Below are positions 46,991-58,360 of a DNA stretch of 64,000 nt, piece by piece. A program made the translations under genes and the position numbers. The stretch lies in assembly GCA_948099385.1 (NCBI GenBank), contig CANUEZ040000129.1:8252501-8316500 (forward strand), given 5' to 3'. Numbering within the stretch: the first letter of the stretch is position 1; each line of letters starts with the position of its first letter. The stretch is from Fasciola hepatica. Taxonomy: Eukaryota > Platyhelminthes > Trematoda > Plagiorchiida > Fasciolidae. The notes under the pieces were generated by a model. That model saw only the letters and a program-made list of their open reading frames with translations, was not told the DNA's origin and did not search any database.

Positions 46991-48931
46991 TTGTCCTGTA
47001 CGCCCCAGGGTGTACCTTAGAAACATCTTATGTCTTGCCACTCCATAAGAAGTATCATGACCTTCCCGAGAAACTGCATAATTCCAACGACTTTCCAATT
47101 TTGATTCGTTTGAACCGTCTCTCCGCGCTTACTCAACGACTAGATGGTATGCTACATCGGGACCAAAAATCTTAGGCTTTGGTCAATCGGACACGTCACA
47201 GCTTGTTTCTTTGTTGCGTTTTTCTAGCAACGCTGATACTGGAGCCGACTTCCAACTCCTGAATCTGGATACTAACTAATCTTTTATCTCCCCATCTTGC
47301 GTAACCAAAGCCTTGAATGCACTCTTTGCTTCAGTCACCGCTCCAGCTGCTGTCATTGCCCCCCTATTTACCACCTACTGGCTCTGTCCTTTCTACGATA
47401 CTTTTCGATGCCAGGAGTATTTCTAAGCTACTGCCCAATAGCAAACCCTCCCATCGATTAGTCCCCGATGGCCCACCACCAATTCCTCTTTTTAATGGCG
47501 GACCGGATTTCTCCCTGTTGCTGCTTAGCTTTTTCACTCATTCGCCTAATGGTAGCACCGTACCTGCCAGTTGGAAGCGCTCGATGATCGTTCCCATTCA
47601 CAGAAAGGGACCTTTGCATGAGATGTCTAATTTTCACCTCATAAATCATACCCCCATTTTCCCAGAATAATGGAAAAAACGAAGATCACATTATTAACTT
47701 CTCATTAAACCTCAACATTAATAATGATGACCAACATGGATTCTTCCGTTCACGGTCCTGCATGGCTTATCAGTATGATTTTCTGAATCTCGTCACCGAC
47801 ATTTATGAAAGTGGGAAATATTTCGTTCCTCTTTATCTAGCCTTATCCTAGGCATTTAATCGTATAACTCACCCCCAACTTTTAGCAAAGTGAAGATCAT
47901 TGGGCATTATCGAGTCCCTACTTTCCTGGCTCTCATTTTTCTTATCTCCTCGTTCGCAGGTTGTTTTCATAAACGGGCACACCTCTAGCTCCAGGCCTAA
48001 AACTAGCGGTGTTATTCAGGGCAGTGTTTTAGGCCCCCTTCCTCTCTTTCCACACATAAACGATATTTTTTCAACAATACCTAATGGCACTCCATTCTCG
48101 TTCGCGGATGACATAAGGATAGTCTGCTTTTTTGCCTGGCTACCTCAGTACTGCTATCCCTATAATCTCCGCTCTTGATGAATGGTGCTCAACATGAACG
48201 ATGGAATCTTCAGCCGACAAGTGTATTTTTCTCAATAACAAATGCCAGGTTCCTCCTGGTTACTTATGAACGGGCGATTCACCCATCGACAGCCAGCACT
48301 TAGTAAGAGACCTTGGCTTATGTTTTCCCTGCTCTTTCAACGACGAAGGCTAAAAAGTGTTTTGGTCTTCTGTTCAGATCCTTTCAGCTTGGGAAGAGCT
48401 TTCTTTACGTGTACAAATTACACGCCAAGCCCCTTCTTGAATATTATCCCTTTACCTTCTCTAGAACGCGAAAAGCCGACAGTATTATTATTCAATGTAT
48501 CCACAGGGGAGTTATAAAGCAGCTTATAGGTTGTTTGTCAAACCTAAATCACAGGAACGATGTTTATCTTTCAAAATCGAACCATCATGGTTTCGTCGCA
48601 TCAAGCTGAACCTGATACTTTTGTATAAACTATTGACCAAGCAGTCTTATTCTTCCAACCGGTTGTGCTTCTCCCCGGGTACTGGAAATTCACTCCCCAA
48701 TAACCGGTACGCTGTTACGGCAACCTTCGCGAGGACTGTTCTACGCTCAATGTTCTTCTTCTTCACGTTCCCTTAAATCCAGAACAAACTTCCTCCGCAA
48801 ATCAGATCTTGCAATCAGAGTATGCGTTTGTGCATGCTACAGGTAGATTCCTTTCTGTCCCAACTGCTTTGCGCTTATTCATCATTCACATAACTGAAAG
48901 TCAAGCTCACGACGGGCTCCTCGACTTTTAG
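46991..48931 (+). pseudogene. B2 reverse transcriptase with palm retained
   Basis: Blocks in order: HRLVPDGPPPIPL, ASWKRSMIVPIHRKG and FHLINHTPIFPE (47317-47670), MAYQYDFLNLVT near 47763, SWLSFFLSPRSQVVFINGHT, SGVIQGSVLGPLPLF and FSFADDIRIV at 48094-48123. Here the catalytic FADD is intact. The thumb follows with LLEYYPFTFSR and IHRGVIKQL, and the end block reads NKLPPQIRS near 48790 and stops at 48931. Stops and frameshifts separate the blocks. The stretch 47296-47803 is far more similar to B1 than the rest of the element. Confidence 0.8.
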
Positions 48932-49329
48932 GCCATTTCTCTGCCCTCTCGCATTACCTCATTCCCCAAGATAGTTTCACCGCTTTTGAATTATAAATGC
49001 CCTGTTTGACCGTTTTTCCTTAGACTCCACCATCGATCCGCTTAGAAAATATCTGTGTCCACGAATAATTTTCCATACTGGCCTATCGAATCTCGCCAGT
49101 TTCAATTTTGAAATAAGTCCTCCCCAATGATTCCGCATTTTTAGGAAGGCCACCGTGAAACTCCTCACAGACCATCAATATGCCTCATCTGCTCCACGAC
49201 TTTTACCGTTATTCAGTTATATCATATCTATGGCCCTGAAACCAGCCTCAGCGAAGCTACAGGAACTGCTTCCGTAAGTATACCTTGTCCCGCCACATAA
49301 ACATACGCATATCTGCGTACATACGTAGA

Positions 49330-49330
49330 C

Positions 49331-49369
<39 letters not shown>

Positions 49370-49370
49370 C
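49330..49370. repeat. TA microsatellite in the B2 tail
   Basis: The run of TA and TAC steps lies at the same position relative to the polymerase end as in B1 (5158-5271), but is shorter. Confidence 0.85.
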
Positions 49371-49399
49371 AATACCGTCCCACCTTTATTAGCACAAGC

Positions 49400-51895
49400 A
49401 AGGTAAGCACCTCAGTGCTCCTCGATATCTTTTCGCCTACATTGTCTCCTCTTCATATCAAGTCCCACTGCATACACTTCCATCACTATCCAAGCGATTA
49501 AGGACTGGAAAATTCAGTCTCATTTCTCTCACTTGGCATGGCTCACTAACCGAACTCAAAATCCAGTTATGACGTCACCTATTCTGCCCCAACCCCATCT
49601 CTCAGCTCAGTTTCTTCGATAATTTTGCGCAGATGTTATTTCTCTCTCCCACTGAATGACTTATCTGGGTTAAATATCGCCCTCCTTACTGAATCTCTTA
49701 GCTCTCACATATCCGCCTCCTTTTTTAGTCTTATGTTCCATGGCCCCATGGTCCCGCTGCTTCGATGAACTTATGATCCACCTTCGTTGTTATTTCCGGT
49801 GGCCGTTTATCCTCAGATGCACCATGATTAGATTGCGATTTCATGTCTTATTTCTTTTTCCAGTGATCCTCAATGCCGGTCACTATACTGGATACCCCCC
49901 TGGTTGGCGCGCCTGAATAATGATGCTTGTGGCCGTCCATCACTCGCTGTTTCCGCTGGCGCTGTTGTCCAAGTCCCCACATCCTTACTAATTGACCCTG
50001 GATCATATACTCCTTTCGCGGTTGCTGTTTCCTCTGTACAAACATCTATGAACACTCACGCCAACCCCAACGGTGCTAGGGTTGGTCAGATCCCCCGCTA
50101 TGACCGGCGCACATCGGGCTTGCTGGCCGCCTGCATCGATGTGCGAGCGCAAAATGGCTAGTAGACAGCACCCGTTGTGCTCACTCCACCAAGTGTTTTT
50201 CGGGTTGGGTGTCCGAAGCAGTCAGCCCAACCCAATTACTCCGGTTGCGGAGCGAATGCTCCTACCTTTCTTCTTCCGCCACAGTTCGCTCATCTATCCT
50301 TCTTATGAGCACTCTTGTCACTTACTCTTCGCGGAGTTCTACCTAGGTGTGCATGCCCCTTTCTATTTTGCTCTTGTTCCTGTTGTTTTTCAACATGCCA
50401 GCCCCCAATGCATGATGTCACTCCCGCCCTATCCATTTTACTCTGTTCAAGCCCGAAATATTTCCTTTCCTACCCATTTCGCACTAGTCGGTTCCTAATC
50501 TCTATTCAGATGGTACCTCCATATACTTATAGAGCTCACTGACCTCATACCTCACTAGCTTTAATTTTGTCATATACCTTTTTTGTCTTTTCACATTATA
50601 CCTCCAACCATTACACACCCGAGGATTCCATGCCTCCGACCAATCACTATACGAGAACTCGCGGTCCCAAACTGCATTTTTTACTACCAAACGTATTATC
50701 GTTTCACCGCCACCATATTTTACATGCTTGACTCCGCCATTCTTCCGTAGGTCTCCCTGTTAGACAGCGTCCAGATTGGCAAATTTTGGCTCAGTCCATT
50801 GGTGCAATAACCTGCAAGCTCGCAGCTCTCTGGTTCCGTTCTCCCAACTCCTAGGCACAACTATTTCTCAAGCCTTTCGTTCCATCACAGGCTTTCTTAT
50901 CCGGGCACTTTTCTTCTTTTTCCTCTTCTCGGTCATCCTCCTGCTTCATCTGCAATAAAAAGATCCTACGGGTCATCTCTCACCAGCTTCTCTTCGGTCG
51001 GTACTCTCATCTGTCTCGTATATTGCTCTCCACAGGCATCTTTAGCTCGCCTTTCAGGCTGTGCAGCTTTTCTGCGTTCCCCTTAATGCAACGTCATCGT
51101 AATGTCATCAATTTCACTTACAGTTTCAAACCACTTGATCTGCTGATACCCCATCTTTTTGATCTTCCACTTCATTCACTGGTACAACAACTGCATATTT
51201 GCACCGCATTTCGTCTTACTTCCACGCTATCGCTTTCCACCGATATTTTATATTACTACAACCACTCTGCATTTCCACTTGTTCTGCCCTCTCTAGCCAT
51301 TTTTACAACCATCTAGCTGCATGAAGTGCGCTCATTCATTAAAGTTTCACTCATTTTCGACCGTCACCGTGTCACCCCTGCATCGCTGAGATCTTAAAAT
51401 TAATCTTACTTGTTTTTTGTCGATTGTTTCCTTCTCATTCCGCCGTTTGTCAGCTCCTGCTCACAGCCATCACTTCCGTGCTTTCAAAGTTGTTTCTGCT
51501 CCTCTGTTTCACTCCCATGTTCGCCTGTTATAAACAGATTCATCCGGATTTGTCCACTGTAATTTTGTACCTTTTAAACTAGCTCCACCTGACTCTTCCA
51601 AGCACTGCCACTTTCGTTTTCCATTTCCATACTGCTATTCACTCCCGCTTTTATACATATATATATTTATGTGTATATATAAATGTACGTATACATATCC
51701 ACATATTTTTTCTGCATCCTTCAGTTCATTGCCAGCCAGTCCTCTTGCCTTCATGACGCCGCTCCTCACGATGTCCGTCCATTTCGTCTATATCTGCGCT
51801 TTTCATTTACCCTATCTCGACCCTTCAGCACCACTGTTGCCATGTGACCCAGCCTTTATATCTTGCACTGCTCGCTGTCCGTTTTCAAATTGATT
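49400..51895 (+). repeat. Long 3' tail of element B2
   Basis: Pyrimidine-rich plus strand, similar throughout to the reverse complement of 2873-5157, including gtgctcctcgatatctttt near the start, a second AT run at 51651-51700 (matching about 3040-3082) and the terminal ttttcaaattga. A conserved core with a 9-bp stem lies at 50070-50160. Open frames such as 50073-50498 are not preserved in the same frame in the left copy. Confidence 0.7.
50108..50145 (+). repeat. Conserved stem-loop in the tail core (B2)
   Basis: CGCACATCG at 50108-50116 and CGATGTGCG at 50137-50145 form a perfect 9-bp stem with a 20-base loop. The same stem and loop length occur at 59071-59108. Confidence 0.7.
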
Positions 51896-51904
51896 CCGCG
51901 CAAT

Positions 51905-52574
51905 TATTGCAATGAAGTGTACTTCATCGCGATATAATCTCTATCGTTATGGCGAAACCGGTGAAAATCGCTCCGGAACCAGTGGGCCTTCGGCCGGTTT
52001 ATGATCGGTATTTACTATTACACCGACGGGTTTTCGATCGGTTTTCGGTCGGCTTGTTCAGTAGCCATTTACCACGGATCAGCGGTGGGATTTTATGAGG
52101 GACATTGACAACCAAAGTATTGTACGAAACTTAGTTGGCTTCTTCTTAAAGTGTATTAGTTTATTTCTACAAAGAGTCCTGGAAACCTCGGTATGCATCG
52201 CTTTATTTTGTTCCCTTGAAATGGGTAACATGAGGACAATTGTCGGAAAGTCATAAATTGACAGATAGAAATGGGCATCGTAATAAGTGTCTTGGGTTAA
52301 CGAAAGAAATTAACAAAGCATATCAATTATCTCAGACAGCTGAAACAAACCGCCCGTAAACCTTTTAAGAAACCACTCACAAACCGCTCGAAAACCGGCC
52401 AAAATCCGATCGGTCTCGGAGCGGCACTTGGCCGGTTTTGGAGCGACGCCCGTTTTTGTCTTCTTATTTATGATTTTTCGCCACTTGTTCCTATTTTACC
52501 CATTTTTATAGCGTAGAATGAAGTGAGGTATACCAAGGTTTCCAGGAAATTTCCGTGAAATAAACTAATTTATT
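51905..52574. repeat. Fold-back-like repeat with CGGTTTT-rich segments
   Basis: Bases 52154-52274 and the reverse complement of 52448-52572 share a long alignable block (attagtttattt, then cctggaaacc, then ggtat, then aaatgggta, then gtcataaat). GC-richer segments rich in CGGTTTT and its complement lie at 51950-52080 and 52340-52450 and also resemble each other inverted. No coding content. The order of the segments is not that of a simple terminal inverted repeat, so it may be overlapping inverted copies. It starts right at the 3' end of B2. Confidence 0.55.
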
Positions 52575-53220
52575 TAATTTTAAGGCCAACTGAGCATCGC
52601 ACATCACTTCGGTTGTCAATTTTTTGAGGTAAGTTCAACGTTGATCCGTGTAAATTGGCTACTAAACGAACCGGCCCAAAATCGATGAAACGAATGGGCT
52701 GGGTGCTGCGGGGGCAGCCATATATCTCGATTTTTCTGTTCTCCCTTCATTTTTTTCTTTTTTTTTTGTTCTCTGTCACTATAGGTTCTCATGCCGATTT
52801 TTAGGCCTCCTCGTGTAAACCCCACAGGTCCAGATCTCCTCTGCTTGCATCAGCTAGCTCCTCCAATTGGCTTTGACCTTCAAATTCTGCGGGAGAATAT
52901 TTCAGTCCTTCCCTGGGATCACTTAGGCTCCCTCCATTATTCATTGGTGAGCATACATTTATCCCCCTCTCATCTCTTCTCAAGTTTCACCCACCTTTCT
53001 TCTGTCCTGCATATTTCCAGATTTATCGGGAATATCGCCTATCCGTTTAGCAGCTGGAAAAATGTTGATCATGAGTGCGGCATGCTATGGGCCTCCCCGA
53101 GGTAAGCTTTTACTATTATGGGTATTAAAGCCTTGGCCGTCCCGGATCCCAGACTCGTAAATTCAACCAGCCCTCCACTCACAGCATCTACGCGGAAAGC
53201 AACTAGACCGGCGAGAAAAA
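52575..53220. other. Segment before gypsy J with splice-like signals, function unknown
   Basis: A T-rich tract (52740-52770) is followed by ctatag, an open stretch (52791-52946), gtgagc, then tttccag near 53020 and a second open stretch ending at gtaagc near 53102. This could be read as two small exons, but no frame joins them cleanly over their full length and no protein family was recognised. It may simply be the decayed 5' part of the gypsy element downstream. Confidence 0.3.
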
Positions 53221-53556
53221 GTGACAACCGCTCCGATTACCCGGTTCTTGCAGGCCCCATGCGCAAATGACAAGCCTACTGGTATGCGCATTTTAAGCGC
53301 CATGGGACGGGAGGCCACTGAAATGCCAGCTTCAGAACGGTCCACTATCACTCGAGCTGCTCTAAAACCACAAACAGCCGGCAGCACTGCCATTTCAGCC
53401 TACGGCAGTCATTTTTTCGGCTCAGGCCTCGGCCTGAGTCCTCCCTCTCCGTGGGTATTCTTTGAAGCTGAAGAGCACAAGGATGTCCTGGGAATGAACG
53501 TTTTAGAAAATTATCGCTTAGTAAAGGATATTGTCAAACGACATACCATCGGTTGA
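53221..53556 (+). pseudogene. Gypsy element J: protease region
   Basis: The open frame carries a retroviral-type aspartic protease carboxy-terminal half in the Ty3/gypsy style: TAISAYGSHFFGSGLGL, then SPWVFFEAEEHKDVLGMN, then VLENYRLVKDIVKRHTIG. This corresponds to the strand-loop-strand segment followed by the ILGxDFLxxxxLxVD block of gypsy proteases. The catalytic Asp-Thr-Gly loop would lie upstream and is not recognisable. The usual ILGADFL is VLGMNVL. The frame begins at a GTG and its true start is unknown. Confidence 0.7.
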
Positions 53557-53599
53557 GTTACGCTGAACTTAGTCATCGGTTTTCAGACTCAAGATCGAT

Positions 53600-54095
53600 C
53601 ACCAGAAATTCTGTGGCACAGCCCCTCTTCCAAACCGGAATTTGGCAGCCAGTTCTGTGACTACCAGGACCTAGCCAGCCAAAACAACAACCTGTCTCCA
53701 GTCACCACTAACGTGACCCAGTACACTGTCACACCAGGAACCCGGGTTTATCCCTTGCTCAACAGTTTAGCTGAGACAAGCTCTCGTGTAGCCCGCTCGG
53801 GATTTCAGTGTTTATCGATCCCAGGAATTATCCGGCCCTCCAACAGCCAGTGGATGTCACCCTAAAGCAAGTTCCTTAAGAAGTCAACTAATAACTGGAC
53901 ACCGCTTGAACTTTATCCTTCACCTAATGGAGGGACTACTAGAGACAGATATAGAATTACACACATGGATTTCACAGCTGGGACGGTTGGTAGGACGATC
54001 TTTAGGTGAATCAACCAGGTTCCAGGGCATGACCAAATACCAGATATTGTGAGGATCTAGCGATCACTGCATCTGACTTGGTCAGGCGGAGATTC
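53600..54095 (+). pseudogene. Gypsy element J: first half of the reverse transcriptase
   Basis: Frames between 53690 and 54060 read TTNVTQYTVTPGTRVYPLL, then GIIRPSNSQWMSP, FLKKSTNNWTPLELYPSP, TTRDRYRITHMDFTAG and TIFRxINQVPGHDQIPDI, where x is a stop. These are the opening blocks of a Ty3/gypsy polymerase (GIIRPSxSPWxSP, WRPxGDYRxLN, DRYPIPHIxDF and the first catalytic Asp block, Asn here). The match ends near 54095, just before the left LTR of element G. The rest of this polymerase appears at 60.6 kb. Confidence 0.8.
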
Positions 54096-54120
54096 CCAGA
54101 TAAGCTAGCTGGGAAACATC

Positions 54121-54350
54121 GATCAATTAGGATCGCCAATGACAGGTACAGCCACAGCCTGCTCAGACTGGCTAATATCCTTCACTTACTTTTTGGTTTG
54201 ACGTGCTAACACAGAATAGTTCTGCAATAAAATTACCGTGCTGTTCAGCTGAATTGGTCTCTCTTTCAAGTTGATTTGCGTTGTTCCTGGTGAATTCTAT
54301 TTCACCATCAGTTTAGGTATCGAGAATACTACAACTGGCCTTGCACTATA
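54121..54350 (+). repeat. Probable 5' LTR of element G
   Basis: Shares ordered blocks with 58112-58360: gatcaat(ca)tta, gacaggtac or gagcgggtac, ttggtttg, agtt(c/g)tgcaataa, tta(a)cgtgc, and tggc(tt)gcac. Divergence is high, so the insertion is old. Ends are approximate. Confidence 0.5.
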
Positions 54351-54389
54351 GAACTGCCTATCACTGAAAGGCTGGAAGTGCACCACAGC

Positions 54390-55190
54390 TCATCTGAGTT
54401 TGAAGACTGGATCAAACCTTTTCCGATATTGGGCAATACACGCAAGTTTGTTGGAAAGGTGAGGTATACTGCACTATTCTTCAGTGCTGAGTGACGATAA
54501 TTGCATTCGCTTATGAAAATTCGCAAGTCCTAGGCCTACTCTCACTGTTCCGCTAGACAAGATGTAAACTGTTCTGCTAGGTTATGTAATTCCGGTCGAT
54601 TTCCAGGCAATCAAACGTGCCAAATTCCATTTACTGCTTCGTTGTCCCCGATCGTTTTTTCGCGGGGTCATCTTAAGAGTGAAAAAGCCGGCTGCCAAGT
54701 GCAATTTCGAAGGTCATTTGGAAGACACTTTGTGTGATGGTTTAACTTCCAGTGCAAATTATCTTGATTTGCAAATAAACTGTTCCCGGAGCCCGAAGTT
54801 ACGTTCTTTAAAACTGGATCAACGTGGGAGCAACTTGACGGTAAGTTTGAGACTGAGGCTAAACCTTCCGTGGTGCAATATCAGCTCTATATTCATCGTA
54901 AACCTGCATGTTGGCGTAAAACACTTCAAACGAAGCCGACCGACAAGAAGGTTCCCGAATGCAAACTTATGAGACGGAATGGTTATTTTTCGGGCAGCGA
55001 ACTCTGTCTCCGTTCGATCCCTCGTTTTTACGGTGCGATATGCTATTCCTGTAAAAAGGCTGGTCATATTCACAAGGTTTGTCGCCAATCCAAAAGTAAT
55101 TTCAAGAGAGAAACCCAAGAGGATCCGAGAACTGATGGCAATCTGGTATACACACGGAGGATTTCCAGTAAATGGAACCAGTTTACGTAG
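54390..55190 (+). pseudogene. Element G gag with zinc knuckle
   Basis: The capsid-like part reads SSEFEDWIKPFPILGNTRKF near 54400 and CNFEGHLEDTLCDGL from the frame at 54679, matching the typical gypsy gag pattern (FxxWxxxFE and NFxxxLxxxLRDxxVCGL). In the frame 54870-55190 a nucleocapsid zinc knuckle C-x2-C-x4-H-x4-C is intact: CYSCKKAGHIHKVC at bases 55041-55082. The frames are separated by stops and shifts. The protein would package the element's RNA. As it stands it cannot be made whole. Confidence 0.7.
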
Positions 55191-56569
55191 AAGTCAGTCC
55201 ATTTTCAGTGTAACTCAGGACAGCGGTTTATCGGGGATGCGTGGAGCTGCAAGGGAAACATTTTAAAATCAGAGTCCGATTTGATCTGACACAGCGTATT
55301 CACGAAACCCCTTTAAGGTGGGATTTCACAGAATCAGGATTCATCGACTTCCTCTGCTGGCCAAGACCGTAATAATGAATCAGTCGGAGAGCAACCATAT
55401 CTCGGTACGATTCCCGACACTCATAATCTGTCCTTTCGTCCTCTGTTCGGCGGCCCTGCTTGCTTTGGAGCAGTCGGCAATTCTCGAAGAAACATCCGGG
55501 AATCTGGTGGGTCCCCCCATTCACCAACACCCAATCGCGTAATGTCCCGGTGAAAAGAAGACATGGCTGCTGAGCTGGTGCAGTTGAAAGTGGATAAAGA
55601 TTCATTGTTGGCTGGGCGCTGCGTGATTCCCCACGTTCACGGGGGGTTGTCCCGAAGGTGTAGCCAGTAATAAGCAAGACGATTTGATCATTCTTTTTTC
55701 CCTGCGCGAGGGAATCCGATAATAGTGGCGATGGAGTGACGGACAGAAACTTTGGACTTGCGGTTGTTATCGGTTGATCTTCAGTCCCGTTTTGCGCTTA
55801 TTAGTGGCAGCCAGTGTGGAGCCGGAGGAATTCATTAATTATACAAAGGGCATCAGGTATTTCCCGGACATCGAACTGGTAAATGCGTACTTGTAAAGCC
55901 CGCTGCAGAAGGAGTCTAAATCACTGACAATCACGGGTACCTCGTTAGGTTCGTCCCAGTACAACTACTAGCCTTTCGGTTCTTACCCGTCGCCCGGGGT
56001 CATTCAGATCACAGCTGAATACTCCATACTTAGAGTCTCTGGAGTGATGTCAAGTCACGACGAAATGTTGATTTTGGATCCACTACGGCGGGACATGGGC
56101 GCCAATTGTAACAGCTGCTGGAGGTGCTCACTTAAAGAAACGTATCCATCAAAACCTCCAAGTGGGTGGCGGGTACTGTCCAGCTGGACTTCCTCGGTTT
56201 TACTGTGTACTCTAATCGGTGCCGACCTGACCCTGATCCTTTTACACCACTGACTGGAACAGTCACCAAAATATCAGACACACCGCCGGTTCTTTAAAGC
56301 GTGCAATGCTGTTGTCGTTTCTTTTCAAACTTCGCAAAGTCGGCCCAGTCATCGTCCCTGACCCGACCCCCAGTGTGTGCCAGTAGTGCATGAAGAGTAA
56401 TGTGATACTGGGCCGTCCTGACCGAAATATCATTGTCCGACTAATACTGGTCCAACCGGCACCATCTAACTTTGATGTTCGCCGAGGCTTCCAAACTTGG
56501 GATAGGTGCAGGTCCGCAGCGGGATGGATATACAGTCCTCTGCATCCAGCGACTTCCCCGAACTGAGAA
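55191..56569 (+). pseudogene. Element G protease and polymerase region, barely recognisable
   Basis: The segment occupies the place of protease and reverse transcriptase between gag and RNase H. I could not read convincing catalytic blocks. It is assigned by position only. Confidence 0.35.
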
Positions 56570-56840
56570 GGGGGGTTATCCTCAGACGTAGAAAATAAGC
56601 TTCGATTGCTTTGCGAGCTGTACGTTGACTGCTACATTACCTGTTTGGACTGAAGCTTACGACTGTGGTTGACCACCAAGCCCCTCAGTTCCCACTTAGT
56701 CCGGAGGAATCCGCCATCAAACCCACGGCCACCATAATTTAGTGGTAGAGCATTGTCCTGAATGCCCATAAATACAACACCATTTACTGACCACTAAGTA
56801 AAACCCGCTAGCGGATGGCCTGTCACAATACTCGCAGTTG
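56570..56840 (+). pseudogene. Element G RNase H
   Basis: Readings in neighbouring frames give SSDVENKLRLLCELYV (the YxxxxxELLAI-like block) and HYLFGLKLTTVVDHQAPQFP (the HYLxGxxFTxxTDHKPL block), then a remnant corresponding to IQRW and ALVLNAHKYNTIY. The order fits the end of a Ty3/gypsy RNase H. It is shifted and stop-ridden. Confidence 0.65.
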
Positions 56841-57479
56841 GCAATTGTGGAACAACCCCATTTCATTTCACCGCCCAAGCCCGCGTCGAGTTGGGACTTT
56901 CAGAAAGAGACGGAAAGATACCACTCACTCTTAATGCAAGCCACCACGGAGGAGTAGCAACCCCATGCAAAGCTAAGGTTTCCTCAGTTCTCCGTGCTGC
57001 GAGGGGAAAAAGGCACACAGACAAGTGGAGCTTTCTTTCCAGGTGACCGATATTTTAATCCACCTGTGCGGCAAAAGTCAGTTTGGAATGAATTGCCCAA
57101 CAGGCTCTTTGTTGTGGATGTTTTGAAGTCACTCTCTAGGCGGATGTGTTGGTGTCCGGAATCGGATGTGGGCATTTGCACCACAGCAAAGGACTGCAGT
57201 GCGTGAGTGAAAAGGATCTAGTGTTGGCCAACCGCTGAAAATCGTGGTCCAAAATCTACATTCAGTGGCACAGGATCTGTGTCGACCTCATTCCATTCTT
57301 AAGCGGATACGACGCCTTGGTACTGAAGGAATCACACCATAAAAGACTGCAATTGATCTCACCAAGTTTAGTGCAAGCTTCTTTGTTAACGCAGGTGCGA
57401 CGAAGTTGCCTCACTCAAAAAGCAGTACCTGGGGTATTGTTTAACAATCGCCGATCGCAATTTTGAGCGCTGAGCTTAA

Positions 57480-58080
57480 AATCTGGCTTCACAGAATTGA
57501 ATGTCGGCATCTGCTTGCAGCCTCATGCTACCCATACCCCAGCGGTGAAACGGAAGGCATGGTGCACACAGTCAGAGGTGCACTTGCATCGCACAACTCC
57601 AAGATATAGCCTCACTGGGGGCCAACATTTGACAACTTATTGTTGCAACACCGACACTCGATGCACGCGAACACCAGGAGAGTCCAGCCGTTCTGTACAG
57701 GTCCAGAAGAGAACGGGCACCGCTGACTTGCCTCGATTCCAGCTACTTTATGTATCCCCGTGGCTTCGAACTTCGACAAACATGCCAAATCATCTTTATA
57801 TGGTTTGGTCCGTCTATGGTTGATAATACGGACCTGGACGAAGCGTCGTTGCATTAGAGCAACCACAGCAAAATCCATTCTAAGGTGGCGAAAGACGATG
57901 CAGGTGACCACAAGACAAGGGCTCCCGGGGGTCAGGAAGCAACTACGTTGATTCCGGTGATCCATTTGTTTCGCAAACCGAGACAGATACCAAAATGACC
58001 TAGCCACAGCCACGAGCTTCATTTCCGAGATCATTGAGGCAGGTGAGAGGTGAACCAAAGGCCACCACACTTGCCATGGC
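57480..58080 (+). pseudogene. Element G integrase carboxy-terminal half
   Basis: One frame reads SCYPYPSGETEGMVHTVRGA, then HWGPTFDNLLLQHRHSMHAN, then TRRVQPFCTGPEENG, then HAKSSLYGLVRLW. This corresponds to the YHPxSNGxxERxxxTLK, LxxxxxAYRxTxHxxTxxSP and GxxVWV blocks of gypsy integrases, where the active-site Glu block reads TEGMVH. The long minus-strand frame across this region (57612-58070) is an antisense shadow. Confidence 0.7.
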
Positions 58081-58111
58081 CAGGTACGGCGTTGTAACCA
58101 AATACGTTGAA

Positions 58112-58360
58112 GATCATCAATCAGTTAGCATGGTCGAGAGCGGGTACGTCTACTGCAAACTCTGGATGACCGAAGCGTATTACAACAAATACTCTCCTTG
58201 GTTTGTCATATTTATGTAAACTAGTTGTGCAATAAGGTTAACGTGCCCTTCCGGAGAATCATTCACTTTGACACTTTGGTTTGCATATTTCCGCGTGAAT
58301 AAAACTTTTTCCGTCCCTTTCTTTTCAAGCATTACAAAAACGGCTGGCACATATCCCTGA
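58112..58360 (+). repeat. Probable 3' LTR of element G
   Basis: Partner of 54121-54350. Shared blocks include ccttggtttg, agttgtgcaataagg and ggctggcac. Confidence 0.5.

Larger units (their letters stand above)
44100..51895 (+). mobile_element. Element B2: second, diverged and more complete copy of element B
   Basis: Plus-strand copy with a pyrimidine-rich 5' region (44100-44880), endonuclease (44882-45604), an unrelated insertion (about 45725-46990), reverse transcriptase (to 48931) and the long tail with microsatellites (to 51895). It keeps the palm blocks missing from B1. The 5' region extends further upstream than B1 and may hold a decayed first frame, but no ORF1 motif was recognised in it. 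Confidence 0.8.
54115..58360 (+). mobile_element. Element G: Ty3/gypsy LTR retrotransposon, decayed, nested in J
   Basis: Two diverged direct repeats (about 54121-54350 and 58112-58360) flank gag, RNase H and integrase relics in the correct order on the plus strand. The flanking sequence belongs to another gypsy element (J), whose polymerase is interrupted. Exact LTR ends, a target duplication and a primer binding site were not determined. Confidence 0.65.

Noticed and set aside
57612..58070. 152-codon minus-strand open frame
   Set aside because: Antisense to the integrase remnant of gypsy element G.
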